A DNA stretch of 18,564 nucleotides from the NCBI GenBank assembly GCA_041648755.1, contig JBAZOJ010000041.1, positions 1-18,564 of the forward strand, in the 5' to 3' direction. Made by a program: the position numbers and the translations under genes. The DNA comes from JBAZOJ01 sp041648755. GTDB lineage: Bacteria; Planctomycetota; B143-G9. This document shows positions 7,045-14,715 of this stretch, piece after piece; the stretch's first letter is position 1, and each line of letters begins with the position of its first letter. The notes under the pieces were generated by a model. It was not told the origin of the DNA. It saw nothing but the letters and a program-made list of their open reading frames with translations, and did no database searches.

Positions 7045-8523
7045 TCAGCGAAGCAGCACTGCCTTTCCGGCTTCCATGCAGGCATTCCGAAGGGGCTCGG
7101 AGAAGAAGATGGCGAGCAGAATCGCTCCGCAAAGGATGACAGCGAAGGCTCGCGTCGGAGAGTCGCGGAACGATACTTCGTCGTCGGGAGTATTTAGAAT
7201 CATGCAGCGGATGATCTTGAAGTAGAAGAACAGCGAGATGACCGTGGCGACAACTGCCGCAACCAGCAGGAACATCATATCCGCACTGTAAGCCTGGTAG
7301 AAAATGAGGAACTTGCCTATGAAGCCGATGGTAGGGGGCAGGCCAGCCAGGGAAGCGATGAACACGGTCATCGAGAAGGTAAGCGCGGGGTCGGTTCGCC
7401 AGAGGCCGTTGAACGCCTTCAGTGAGGAGTCTTTGCGTTTGCTCTCAATGGTGTACAGAACGACAAATGCGCCGATTGTCGCGCTCATATATGCCACAAG
7501 GTAGAAAAGCAGCGAAGCCACCGCTTGGGCTTGTTCCGCTGCGGCCGGCCCGGACAGGTGACGAACATCCCGCATGGTTGCGATGGCGATCAACATGAAC
7601 CCCGCGTGCGAGATGCTGGAATACGCCAGCAGCCGCTTTGCGTCGGACTGCAAGAGCGCGGCGGTGGAGGCTGCCAGCATGGTCAGTGTTGCCAGTGCCA
7701 CGAACAGGATCTGCATGTCGCCGACGAGTGGCAGGATGGGCCAGACCACGACCCGGATAAGGATGGCGAAGCCCGCTGCCTTGGATATTGTGGCGAGGAA
7801 CGCCGTAAAGGGGGTGGGAGAGCCTTGATACACGTCGGGCGCCCAAAGGTGGAACGGGAATAGGGTGATCTTGAATCCGATGCCCACGATAAGGGCCAGA
7901 ATGCCAAGAAGGTGGAACGGTTTAATCTCAGGGGTCATTGAGGAGCTTGCCGCAAAGTGGTCGAACGAGCTATATACAGCGGAAAAATCCAGGCTGCCGG
8001 TGAGGCCATAGATTATCGAAAGTCCCCACAGCATGATAGCAGTTGCGAAAGCGCTGTTGAGGAAGAACTTGACTCCGGCTTCCACCGAGGACCTGTCGCG
8101 ACGCATCGACGCTGCAAGCGTGTACATACCAAGGCTGGCGGTTTCAAGCGCGACGACGAACGTTATGAAATTCGTCGCTGAGGTTACGAGCATCAGGCCA
8201 AACACAGAGGTCAGGAACAGGAAGCAGAACTCCGAAATGCCGGAAACTCTCTCACGCAGATATGGCCAGGCGTAGAGAAGGATAAGAAGCGAACCTCCGA
8301 CAAGGAATGACTTCACGAGCGAGGAGAATGCATCCGCGCGAAGAACAGAGCCCCAACTGTAAGCGGGAGTGAACCAGAGGGCGAGAAAAGCGCCAAGGAG
8401 CGCGAAAGCCGCGAGGATAAAGGAAGACCCCGACGCTCTGCGCGGCGCAACAGCTTCGAACATCAGCACGACAAATGCCGCGCCGACGACAATCAGTTCA
8501 GGAAGAAATGCCATGTACTGCAT
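7045..8523 (-). CDS. nuoN: NADH-quinone oxidoreductase subunit N
   Basis: A 492-residue antiporter-like membrane subunit of complex I, one of three that pump protons. It carries the NuoN family run FPFHLWAPDVYQGSPTPFTA and a following ISKAAGF. The conserved Glu in VVALETASLGMY and Lys in GVKFFLN fit the usual proton-channel residues. I chose ATG 8523; a TTG at 8535 would add four residues but has almost no spacing from the GGGAGGG Shine-Dalgarno sequence. With ATG 8523 that spacing is about 13 nt, so an ATG at 8514 is also possible. It is the last gene of the operon, 21 nt after the nuoM stop, and converges on the MFS gene without a visible terminator. Confidence 0.95.
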   Translation of the reverse strand: MQYMAFLPELIVVGAAFVVLMFEAVAPRRASGSSFILAAFALLGAFLALWFTPAYSWGSVLRADAFSSLVKSFLVGGSLLILLYAWPYLRERVSGISEFCFLFLTSVFGLMLVTSATNFITFVVALETASLGMYTLAASMRRDRSSVEAGVKFFLNSAFATAIMLWGLSIIYGLTGSLDFSAVYSSFDHFAASSSMTPEIKPFHLLGILALIVGIGFKITLFPFHLWAPDVYQGSPTPFTAFLATISKAAGFAILIRVVVWPILPLVGDMQILFVALATLTMLAASTAALLQSDAKRLLAYSSISHAGFMLIAIATMRDVRHLSGPAAAEQAQAVASLLFYLVAYMSATIGAFVVLYTIESKRKDSSLKAFNGLWRTDPALTFSMTVFIASLAGLPPTIGFIGKFLIFYQAYSADMMFLLVAAVVATVISLFFYFKIIRCMILNTPDDEVSFRDSPTRAFAVILCGAILLAIFFSEPLRNACMEAGKAVLLR

Positions 8524-8544
8524 CTGGCTGGTCAAGCCCTCCCG

Positions 8545-10035
8545 CTACATACTCGCGACACGCTTGGCAATCAGGTCCATTGCCAGGCCAATTGACTTCA
8601 GTATTACCCCGGGTGCTATCCCGAGGAACACGACCAGGAAGCAGAGGGGGAGTATGGAAACAGACTCGCGCACGTCAAGGTCGGACAACATCCTCCATTT
8701 TTCGGGAGCCGGTCCGGAAAACACTTTCGCCACGAGACCCAGCATGTAGATAACGCCGATAAAGACACCAAAAACCGCCGCGGTCATCAGCAGTGGCATC
8801 GGCGCAAAGTAAGTCTGGAACCCGCTGAAAAGGCAAAGGAACTCGCTGACAAATCCGTTCAATCCGGGCATCCCGATGGATGCCAGGGCAAACAGCAGGA
8901 ATATTCCATAGTAGAAAGGCATCACGCGGTACAACCCGCCGAAGTCGTTGATGCCCCTGAGATGGGTACGGTCATAGATGATCCCGATCAGAAGGAACAG
9001 CCCGCCTGTGATGATGCCGTGATTGACCATCTGGAGGGTGCCAGCCGCAAATCCGCCTGCCGTGAGCGTCGAAAGCGCAAGGACCACAAATCCCATGTGG
9101 GAAATGGACGAACTGGCGATCATCCGCTTGATGTCCTTCTGCGACATCGCCAGGAAAGCGCCATACAGGATGCTGACCACCCCGAGCACGGCAATGTAGG
9201 GGGCATAATAATTCGCGGCCGAGGGGAACAGGGGGAACAGAACCCGCAGGAATCCATAGGTACCCAGCTTCAGAAGTATTCCGGCCAGCACGATCGAACC
9301 GGCCGTAGGGGCCTCCGTATGGGCATCAGGGAGCCACGTGTGGAATGGGAACAGGGGAATCTTCACCGCGAGCCCGATGAATACTAGCCAGAAAAGCAAA
9401 TCCTGGCTTCCGGAGGCTATTTGCCGGATGTGTGTCAGATCGCCGCTTCCGCCAGCCACATAGTAGCCAATGAAGCCCAGAAGCATGAACAGCGAGCCAC
9501 CCAGTGTGAACAGGATGAATTTCAGAGAAGCGTACTGCCGGTTCCTGCCGCCCCAGACCGCGATGATGATGAACATCGGGATCAGGATAAGCTCCCAGAA
9601 GATGTAGAACAGGAAGATGTCTGTCGCGGAAAAGACGCCAATGCATCCGACCTCGAGCATAAGGAACACGGCGTAGTACTCGCGGACCCTGTTCTCGATA
9701 TTCAGGGATACGATAAGCGCCACGACGAACAGCAGGCAGGTCAGAAGCACCATCACCATGCCAAGCCCGTCGACCCCAACCGAGAATAGGATGCTGGAAT
9801 TGCCTACGGCGAAGAGCGGGTGCGAGAAGCTGTATGCGAATTGCTCTGCGTTCAGCACGCCGGGGTTATTCATTCCGATGGCGAGGTAAATCGCATAGGC
9901 CAGGGCGACCACGGATGCAGCAACGGCGATCTGACGAATCAACCTGACTTTGTCCGCGGGAACCAGCATCAGGATGAGCATCCCGATAATCGGGACCATC
10001 ATGAGCAGCGGGAGGTGCAGTGTTGTGCCTTCCAT
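8545..10035 (-). CDS. nuoM: NADH-quinone oxidoreductase subunit M
   Basis: A 496-residue antiporter-like proton-pumping subunit. The expected key residues are present: E148 in FYIFWELILIP (counterpart of E. coli E144), K225 in LAVKIPLFPFHTW (counterpart of K234) and K256 in GILLKLGTYG (counterpart of K265). The family signature HTWLPDAHTEAPTAGS is intact. Length is normal. Its ATG at 10035 lies 3 nt after the nuoL stop. Confidence 0.97.
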   Translation of the reverse strand: MEGTTLHLPLLMMVPIIGMLILMLVPADKVRLIRQIAVAASVVALAYAIYLAIGMNNPGVLNAEQFAYSFSHPLFAVGNSSILFSVGVDGLGMVMVLLTCLLFVVALIVSLNIENRVREYYAVFLMLEVGCIGVFSATDIFLFYIFWELILIPMFIIIAVWGGRNRQYASLKFILFTLGGSLFMLLGFIGYYVAGGSGDLTHIRQIASGSQDLLFWLVFIGLAVKIPLFPFHTWLPDAHTEAPTAGSIVLAGILLKLGTYGFLRVLFPLFPSAANYYAPYIAVLGVVSILYGAFLAMSQKDIKRMIASSSISHMGFVVLALSTLTAGGFAAGTLQMVNHGIITGGLFLLIGIIYDRTHLRGINDFGGLYRVMPFYYGIFLLFALASIGMPGLNGFVSEFLCLFSGFQTYFAPMPLLMTAAVFGVFIGVIYMLGLVAKVFSGPAPEKWRMLSDLDVRESVSILPLCFLVVFLGIAPGVILKSIGLAMDLIAKRVASM

Positions 10036-10038
10036 GGC

Positions 10039-11955
10039 CTAAGAGAACCTCGTGATGTTGTACATGAAAATCAGGATGAGCAGGGCAATGGCGATGGTCA
10101 GCAGGTAGATTTGCACGCTGCCGGAGTGCATCTGCCGGAATGACATCCCGGCTCGCACCGACAGTCGTCCGAACAGGTGGTACAGATCGTCGACGATGTA
10201 CCAGTCAAACTGCGCGACAAGCCACGTTACGGCCCTGAAAAGGCGACCGACTGTCGCGTCGTAGATTTCGTCCCAGTACCATTTGTTTTCGAGGAATCGG
10301 GCGATCGTCGGCATGTTCTCAACCATTGCTTCGGCCTTGACGATCCGCGCGGAATAAATCGCCCACGCCAGCAGGATTCCGCCGATGGCAAACGCGATGG
10401 AAGTCAGAAGAACATTGGTTCCGCCATGGGGGATTTCGCCGCCGATTCGCACGGGCAGCAGCCACCCGAAATACCCGGCCGCCACAGAGAGGATTGCCAG
10501 AATCACCAGGGGCATCGTCATTGCCGATGAGGACTCGTGAGGCTCGTGGTTTTCATCGGCGTTATCATCCCCGGAACTGCGCTTGGGAACCGATTGCACG
10601 GGATAGTTGAAGAACGTCAGGAAGATCAGGCGGAACATGTAGAAAGCAGTCAGACCGGCCGTCAGAGCGAGGACCCAGAATGCCCACGGGAACTTCTCAT
10701 AGGCAGCGGACAGAACAGCTTCCTTGGAGAAGAAGCCAGCAGTAATGTACGGGAATCCCGCCAGGGCCAGGGCGCCAACGGCGAATGTGATCGAGGTCGT
10801 TCGCATGAATTTTGCTACCCGACGTATTCGGCGAATCTCAAGGGAATGGTATGCGTGGAAAATGCTTCCGGCCGCGAGGAAGAGAAGAGCCTTGAAGAAG
10901 GCATGTGTGCCGACATGGAACATCGAGGCAACCGCCGAGCCCAACCCCAGAGCAGCCATCATGTAGCCTATCTGGGATATGGTTGAATACGCCAGGACCC
11001 GCTTCAAGTCATAGCTCTTGAGAGCAATAGTGGCGGCCATAAATGCCGTGAATACTCCGACGAGTGTGATAATCAGGGCCAGGTTCGGATCTTGCCCGAA
11101 CAGGAAGAACATCCTCGCCACGAGGTAAACGCCTGCTACGACCATCGTCGCGGCGTGAATCAGCGCGCTTACAGGAGACGGGCCTTCCATTGCGTCCGGG
11201 AGCCAGACATGCAGGGGGAACTGTGCGCTCTTGCCAATGGCGGCAAAGAACAGCAGCAGTCCGACAATGAAACTCCAGTCCTTGAGCAACGGGTAGGCGG
11301 CATTCCGGGGGGCCAGCATTGTCTTGAGCGACTCGAAATCGAGGATCTGTGCAAAGGTCTGAGTCTGCGCGCCGATCGTCAGGAGTATCAGGATGGCGGT
11401 GATGAAGCCCAGATCGCCCAGCTTGGTGGTGATGAAGGCCTTCTTGCCCGCAGCGGCTGCCGACGGCTTCTCGAAGTAGAAGCCTATCAGGAAATATGAG
11501 CACAAGCCTACGCCTTCCCACGCCACGAACATGGTCAACAGGTTCGACGAGAACACCAGAAGCAGCATGGAGGAAGTGAACAGTGCGAGGAAGGCAAAGA
11601 ACCTGCCGAAGTGCTCGTGCTTCTCCATGTATCCGAAGGAGTAGATGTGAACCATCAGGCTGACAAACGTAACGATCAAAGCCATCGTGGCCGCGAGCCC
11701 GTCTATCATGATGCCGAATTGGAAGAAGAATTGCTTATCTACAAAGAACCAGTCGGCGGACATTGCGGTCGTGGGGGGGCCGTCAGGAATGGTCAGGAAC
11801 AGGTAGCCCGCGATTCCGGTTGCGGCGGCAAGGCAGGCCGTCGAAAGTATTGCCAGGGACCGGGGAGCAGCCTTGCCCCAGAATATCAGGATGATGAAAT
11901 TCACCAAGGGAAGGAGAGGAATAAGCAGGAGAGGAACGGCAAGGGGTGAGTTCAT
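10039..11955 (-). CDS. nuoL: NADH-quinone oxidoreductase subunit L
   Basis: A 638-residue distal antiporter-like subunit, of normal length. Key residues are visible: E147 in MFVAWEGVGLCSYFLIGFY, D181 in TKLGDLGF, K242 in IGKSAQFPLHVWLPDA and H267 in ALIHAATMV. After the antiporter core comes a charged segment and then a long amphipathic C-terminal part ending in a final hydrophobic helix (about residues 615-635). This is the lateral helix and anchor that run along the membrane arm. It starts 3 nt after the nuoK stop. Confidence 0.97.
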   Translation of the reverse strand: MNSPLAVPLLLIPLLPLVNFIILIFWGKAAPRSLAILSTACLAAATGIAGYLFLTIPDGPPTTAMSADWFFVDKQFFFQFGIMIDGLAATMALIVTFVSLMVHIYSFGYMEKHEHFGRFFAFLALFTSSMLLLVFSSNLLTMFVAWEGVGLCSYFLIGFYFEKPSAAAAGKKAFITTKLGDLGFITAILILLTIGAQTQTFAQILDFESLKTMLAPRNAAYPLLKDWSFIVGLLLFFAAIGKSAQFPLHVWLPDAMEGPSPVSALIHAATMVVAGVYLVARMFFLFGQDPNLALIITLVGVFTAFMAATIALKSYDLKRVLAYSTISQIGYMMAALGLGSAVASMFHVGTHAFFKALLFLAAGSIFHAYHSLEIRRIRRVAKFMRTTSITFAVGALALAGFPYITAGFFSKEAVLSAAYEKFPWAFWVLALTAGLTAFYMFRLIFLTFFNYPVQSVPKRSSGDDNADENHEPHESSSAMTMPLVILAILSVAAGYFGWLLPVRIGGEIPHGGTNVLLTSIAFAIGGILLAWAIYSARIVKAEAMVENMPTIARFLENKWYWDEIYDATVGRLFRAVTWLVAQFDWYIVDDLYHLFGRLSVRAGMSFRQMHSGSVQIYLLTIAIALLILIFMYNITRFS

Positions 11956-11958
11956 TCG

Positions 11959-12270
11959 CTATCCCTTGAGCGTTCCTGCGGCATCCGCATCAACCGAGCC
12001 AAACTTGCGAACAAGCGCCAGAATGAGCGCCAACCCGACGGCAGCTTCGGCAACCGCCAGTGCCATGATGAACAATGCGTAGACCTGTCCCTCGAGGGGG
12101 TCTGCGATCCGCTCGGAGAACCGCCCGAAAATCACCAGGTTCAAATTGACGCTGTTCAGCATGAGCTCTATTCCGAGAAGCATCCCGATGGCGTTCCTTC
12201 GCGTTACTACGGCGAGGATGCCGAGCCCGAAGATCAGTGTGGATACTATCAGCAATACCGAGAGAACCAC
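11959..12270 (-). CDS. nuoK: NADH-quinone oxidoreductase subunit K (GTG start)
   Basis: A three-helix complex I membrane subunit. The TRRNAIGMLLGIELMLNSVNLN core carries E35, and E75 lies in VAEAAVGLALIL; these are the two conserved glutamates of the proton path. I place the start at GTG 12270, not at the upstream ATG 12294. GAGGGAG precedes the GTG at good spacing, the product is then 103 residues (family about 100), and the start falls 1 nt after the nuoJ stop. The ATG has no Shine-Dalgarno sequence and would add a charged MSRARGSN segment and overlap nuoJ by 23 nt. The C-terminus is slightly longer than usual. Confidence 0.93.
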   Translation of the reverse strand: MVLSVLLIVSTLIFGLGILAVVTRRNAIGMLLGIELMLNSVNLNLVIFGRFSERIADPLEGQVYALFIMALAVAEAAVGLALILALVRKFGSVDADAAGTLKG

Positions 12271-12271
12271 G

Positions 12272-12793
12272 TTACTCCCTCTTGCGCGCGACATAAAGCG
12301 CGCCGATCAGGGCGACCAGGATGGCAACCGACAGAACCTCGAACGGGACAAGGAACTTATCCGTGAGAAGAGCGGAGATGTCCTGGAACATCTTGTCATA
12401 TGTGATCCTGGGCGTTATCCGGATCTCGTGCCAGAACTGACCGGTGTAGTAGTAGAAGATGAAGACCAGGAAGGTCGTCAGCAGCCCGACGCCGATGATC
12501 GCGACCATATGCCATTTGACCATCGGGGGAAGTCGATCCTCGTCGCGTGCGGGAGTGAGCATTATGCCGAAGACAAACAGAACCACAACACCGCCCATAT
12601 ACAGCAGAATCTGCAGGACGCCAAGGAACTCCGCGCCCATCATGAAGTACAGACCTGCTATCGAACCGAGGGTCAGAAGGAGGGCGAGCACGCTGTGGAA
12701 CAGCTTGTTGGCAAAGGCCGTGTAAAAGGCCCCGGATATCGCCAGAAGCGATAACACGAGAAAAGCGGCTGTCTGTCCCGAGCTTACGCCCAT
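12272..12793 (-). CDS. nuoJ: NADH-quinone oxidoreductase subunit J
   Basis: A 173-residue membrane subunit with five hydrophobic segments. The hallmark third helix EFLGVLQILLYMGGVVVLFVF carries the Glu and Tyr expected at the central pi-bulge region. I chose ATG 12793, which overlaps the nuoI stop by one base (TGATG) and has GAGG 5 nt upstream. A TTG at 12796 would add only one residue. Tight coupling to nuoI and nuoK supports a single transcript. Confidence 0.95.
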   Translation of the reverse strand: MGVSSGQTAAFLVLSLLAISGAFYTAFANKLFHSVLALLLTLGSIAGLYFMMGAEFLGVLQILLYMGGVVVLFVFGIMLTPARDEDRLPPMVKWHMVAIIGVGLLTTFLVFIFYYYTGQFWHEIRITPRITYDKMFQDISALLTDKFLVPFEVLSVAILVALIGALYVARKRE

Positions 12794-13230
12794 CAATACC
12801 TCTTGAAAAGCTTCAACAGTTTGTCGAGGCCGAACCGCAGGTCTTTCTTACGCTCCACGCTCTCCTCGTATCCTGCGTCCATCACGAGAGTCTTCGTCGG
12901 GCAGTTGACCGTGCAAAGCCCGCAGAATATGCACCGTTCGTTCTTGATGTCGAACTGTACCACTTCGCGGTGATAGTCCTCGTGCCACTGAGTCTTGATC
13001 TCAAGCGTGTTGTTTGGACATATCAGCGCGCAGTACCTGCAGCCGGTGCAGATCTCGGCAAGGCAATCCAGGCAGCGCCACGATTCGCGCAGTGCAAGCT
13101 CCTCGCTGAATCCGAGTTCCACTTCCTTGAACCCCTTCATCCTCTGGTCGAGGGGAAGGGCAGGCATCCGGCTCCGGATTTGCCGGACCAGCCTGTACTT
13201 GGAGAACTCGACTTCCTGAAACATCGACAT
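12793..13230 (-). CDS. nuoI: NuoI-type ferredoxin subunit with a GltD-family N-terminal tail (second half of a split NuoI)
   Basis: A 145-residue protein. Residues 58-115 are the twin [4Fe-4S] domain of NuoI: C61-x2-C64-x2-C67-x3-C71-P and C100-x2-C103-x2-C106-x3-C110-P, with the NuoI-like RCIFCGLC and CPTKTL. These should be clusters N6a and N6b, which pass electrons to NuoB. Residues 1-56 are not NuoI: MPALPLDQR, FKEVELGFSEE and RCLDC (C53, C56) resemble the tail of GltD-family flavoproteins with attached ferredoxin domains. The membrane-proximal NuoI N-terminus is absent here and found at the start of the upstream ORF. GAGGT overlapping the upstream TGA stop sets ATG 13230 as start and suggests translational coupling; the gap is 8 nt. 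Confidence 0.88.
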   Translation of the reverse strand: MSMFQEVEFSKYRLVRQIRSRMPALPLDQRMKGFKEVELGFSEELALRESWRCLDCLAEICTGCRYCALICPNNTLEIKTQWHEDYHREVVQFDIKNERCIFCGLCTVNCPTKTLVMDAGYEESVERKKDLRFGLDKLLKLFKRY

Positions 13231-13238
13231 CGCTTACC

Positions 13239-14711
13239 TCATCCAGCCTTTGGGGCTTGCCCCTTCAAGTATCGTGCAATTGCCTCCGAAGCAAAACGTG
13301 CCTGGCCGATTGCCACGATGACTGTCTGTGCGCCTACGACATTGTCGCCGGCCGCGAAGACTCCCGGCACGTGCGTCATGTAGTTCTCGTCAACTATCAT
13401 TGTCTTGTTCCGGCGCAACTGGAATCCGAGTTCGAGAGGCAGGAAACTGTAATTGGGCTCGCGCGAAATGGCGGTCAGAATATCATCAACCGGCATAATG
13501 TAGTTGGAGCCGGGGATGGGAATCGGCTGCGGCCTCCCGGATGAGTCACGGTCGCCCAGGCGCATCTTCTGAAGCTCAAGGCCTGTGACGTGACCATCCT
13601 CGCCGATGACGCGGATGGGCGCGACGAGTTCCACCAGTTTGCAGCCCTCGGCTTCGGCGTCGGCTATCTCATGCTCCGGCGCGGGCGCGATATCGCGCGT
13701 ACGGCGATACACGAACGTCACTTCCTCCGCGCCCATTCTCAGGGCACAGCGGGCGCAGTCCATTGCGGTAAGGCCAAGACCGATGACGACTGCCTTCTTC
13801 CCGATGCGCTTTCCGCGTCCGAGGCAGACTTCCTCCAGCCACAACTCGCCGGCGTGAACACCGTTCAGTTCTTCACCAGGGATGCCAAGACCGAAGGGGA
13901 CAATCGCGCCGTTGGCCAGGAGAACTGCGTCGTAGTCGCGATAGATGTCCGTGAACTTAATGTCGCGACCGACCTCGCAGTTCATCCGCGCTTCAACTCC
14001 ATAGCGGAGGACACTCTGACTTTCGCGCTCGATAACCTCGCGCGGCAGGCGATGAGGTGGAATTCCGGTGTACAAGTATCCGCCGAGAACAGGCTGTCTT
14101 TCAAAGACAGTGACGCGATACCCGTATCGCGCCAGGATGAATGCGCCGGTCATTCCGGCAGGACCTCCGCCGATGACTGCAATGCGATAGCGCTCTGCTC
14201 CGGCGTGCTTTTCGACAACCGGATCCCATTGGTCCATCGGCACGTTTTCCGCAGCCCAGTCGGCCACGAAGCGCTTAAGCTGGCAGATAGCGATGGACTC
14301 GCCTTCCTCGCCCATACGGCAGGCATCCTCGCAGGGACGAGTACAGATACGGCCGAGGCAGCCGGAATAGGGCATTGTCAGGCGGGAAATCTGCAGGCCC
14401 TGAAGGTACTGCTTCTGCTGGATGAACCTGATGTAATCGCGCGCGTGCTGATGGTCCGGGCAGGCTTCCATACATGGAGGCATCTTGCCGGGAGCGTCTG
14501 TGCAATCAACAGCCTGCTGCCAGTTGACGGGGGCAATAGGCGATTGGATGACATCCTTGATACGCAAAAAGCCCCTGAAGCGCGGAGGGAGAACGATCTT
14601 CCGATCGGGGTAGGGAACGTTGAAATGCCGGCGGAATATGTAGCCGAAGGTAACTTTCATACCCTTCAGCAGAGCGCCGGTGCCTTGGAGGACTTCACGC
14701 AACGTCGTCAT
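13239..14711 (-). CDS. NuoI N-terminus fused to a GltD/NfnB-like Fe-S flavoprotein (putative NAD(P)H input subunit of complex I)
   Basis: A 490-residue protein. Residues 1-50 look like a NuoI N-terminus: amphipathic LLKGMKVTFGYIFRR, then VPYPDRKIVLPPRFRG, equivalent to E. coli NuoI MYPEEPVYLPPRYRG. Residues 60-150 are a GltD/NfnB-type Fe-S domain: C70, C80, C84-P, then C118, C123, C127, C131 and a further C143. Residues 176-480 are the FAD/NAD(P) part: FAD motif GGGPAG (181-186), a second Rossmann motif GLGLTA (311-316), basic YRRTR (336-340), and AAGD (453-456), the FAD-binding Asp. In GltD and NfnB this fold oxidises NAD(P)H. A search tool would probably call it glutamate synthase small subunit, but no large subunit is near and it sits between nuoH and nuoI. 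I infer it feeds NAD(P)H electrons into complex I; reverse NADP reduction is possible. Confidence 0.87.
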   Translation of the reverse strand: MTTLREVLQGTGALLKGMKVTFGYIFRRHFNVPYPDRKIVLPPRFRGFLRIKDVIQSPIAPVNWQQAVDCTDAPGKMPPCMEACPDHQHARDYIRFIQQKQYLQGLQISRLTMPYSGCLGRICTRPCEDACRMGEEGESIAICQLKRFVADWAAENVPMDQWDPVVEKHAGAERYRIAVIGGGPAGMTGAFILARYGYRVTVFERQPVLGGYLYTGIPPHRLPREVIERESQSVLRYGVEARMNCEVGRDIKFTDIYRDYDAVLLANGAIVPFGLGIPGEELNGVHAGELWLEEVCLGRGKRIGKKAVVIGLGLTAMDCARCALRMGAEEVTFVYRRTRDIAPAPEHEIADAEAEGCKLVELVAPIRVIGEDGHVTGLELQKMRLGDRDSSGRPQPIPIPGSNYIMPVDDILTAISREPNYSFLPLELGFQLRRNKTMIVDENYMTHVPGVFAAGDNVVGAQTVIVAIGQARFASEAIARYLKGQAPKAG

Positions 14712-14715
14712 CTAC

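Noticed and set aside
5532..7085. Long open frame of 517 codons on the minus strand, antisense to the MFS gene
   Set aside because: It is a shadow frame with low-complexity His/Asp/Gln/Arg-rich translation and no family resemblance. The plus-strand frame is a clear 12-helix transporter.
13239..14711. Glutamate synthase small subunit (gltD)
   Set aside because: The FAD/NAD(P) domains fit, but no gltB is nearby, the first 50 residues are NuoI-like, and the gene is embedded between nuoH and nuoI. Glutamate synthesis is therefore unlikely.
12793..14711. Pseudogene or sequencing frameshift splitting one gene
   Set aside because: Both frames end or begin cleanly. The second has its own TAA just before the start and a good Shine-Dalgarno sequence, and all cofactor motifs are intact.
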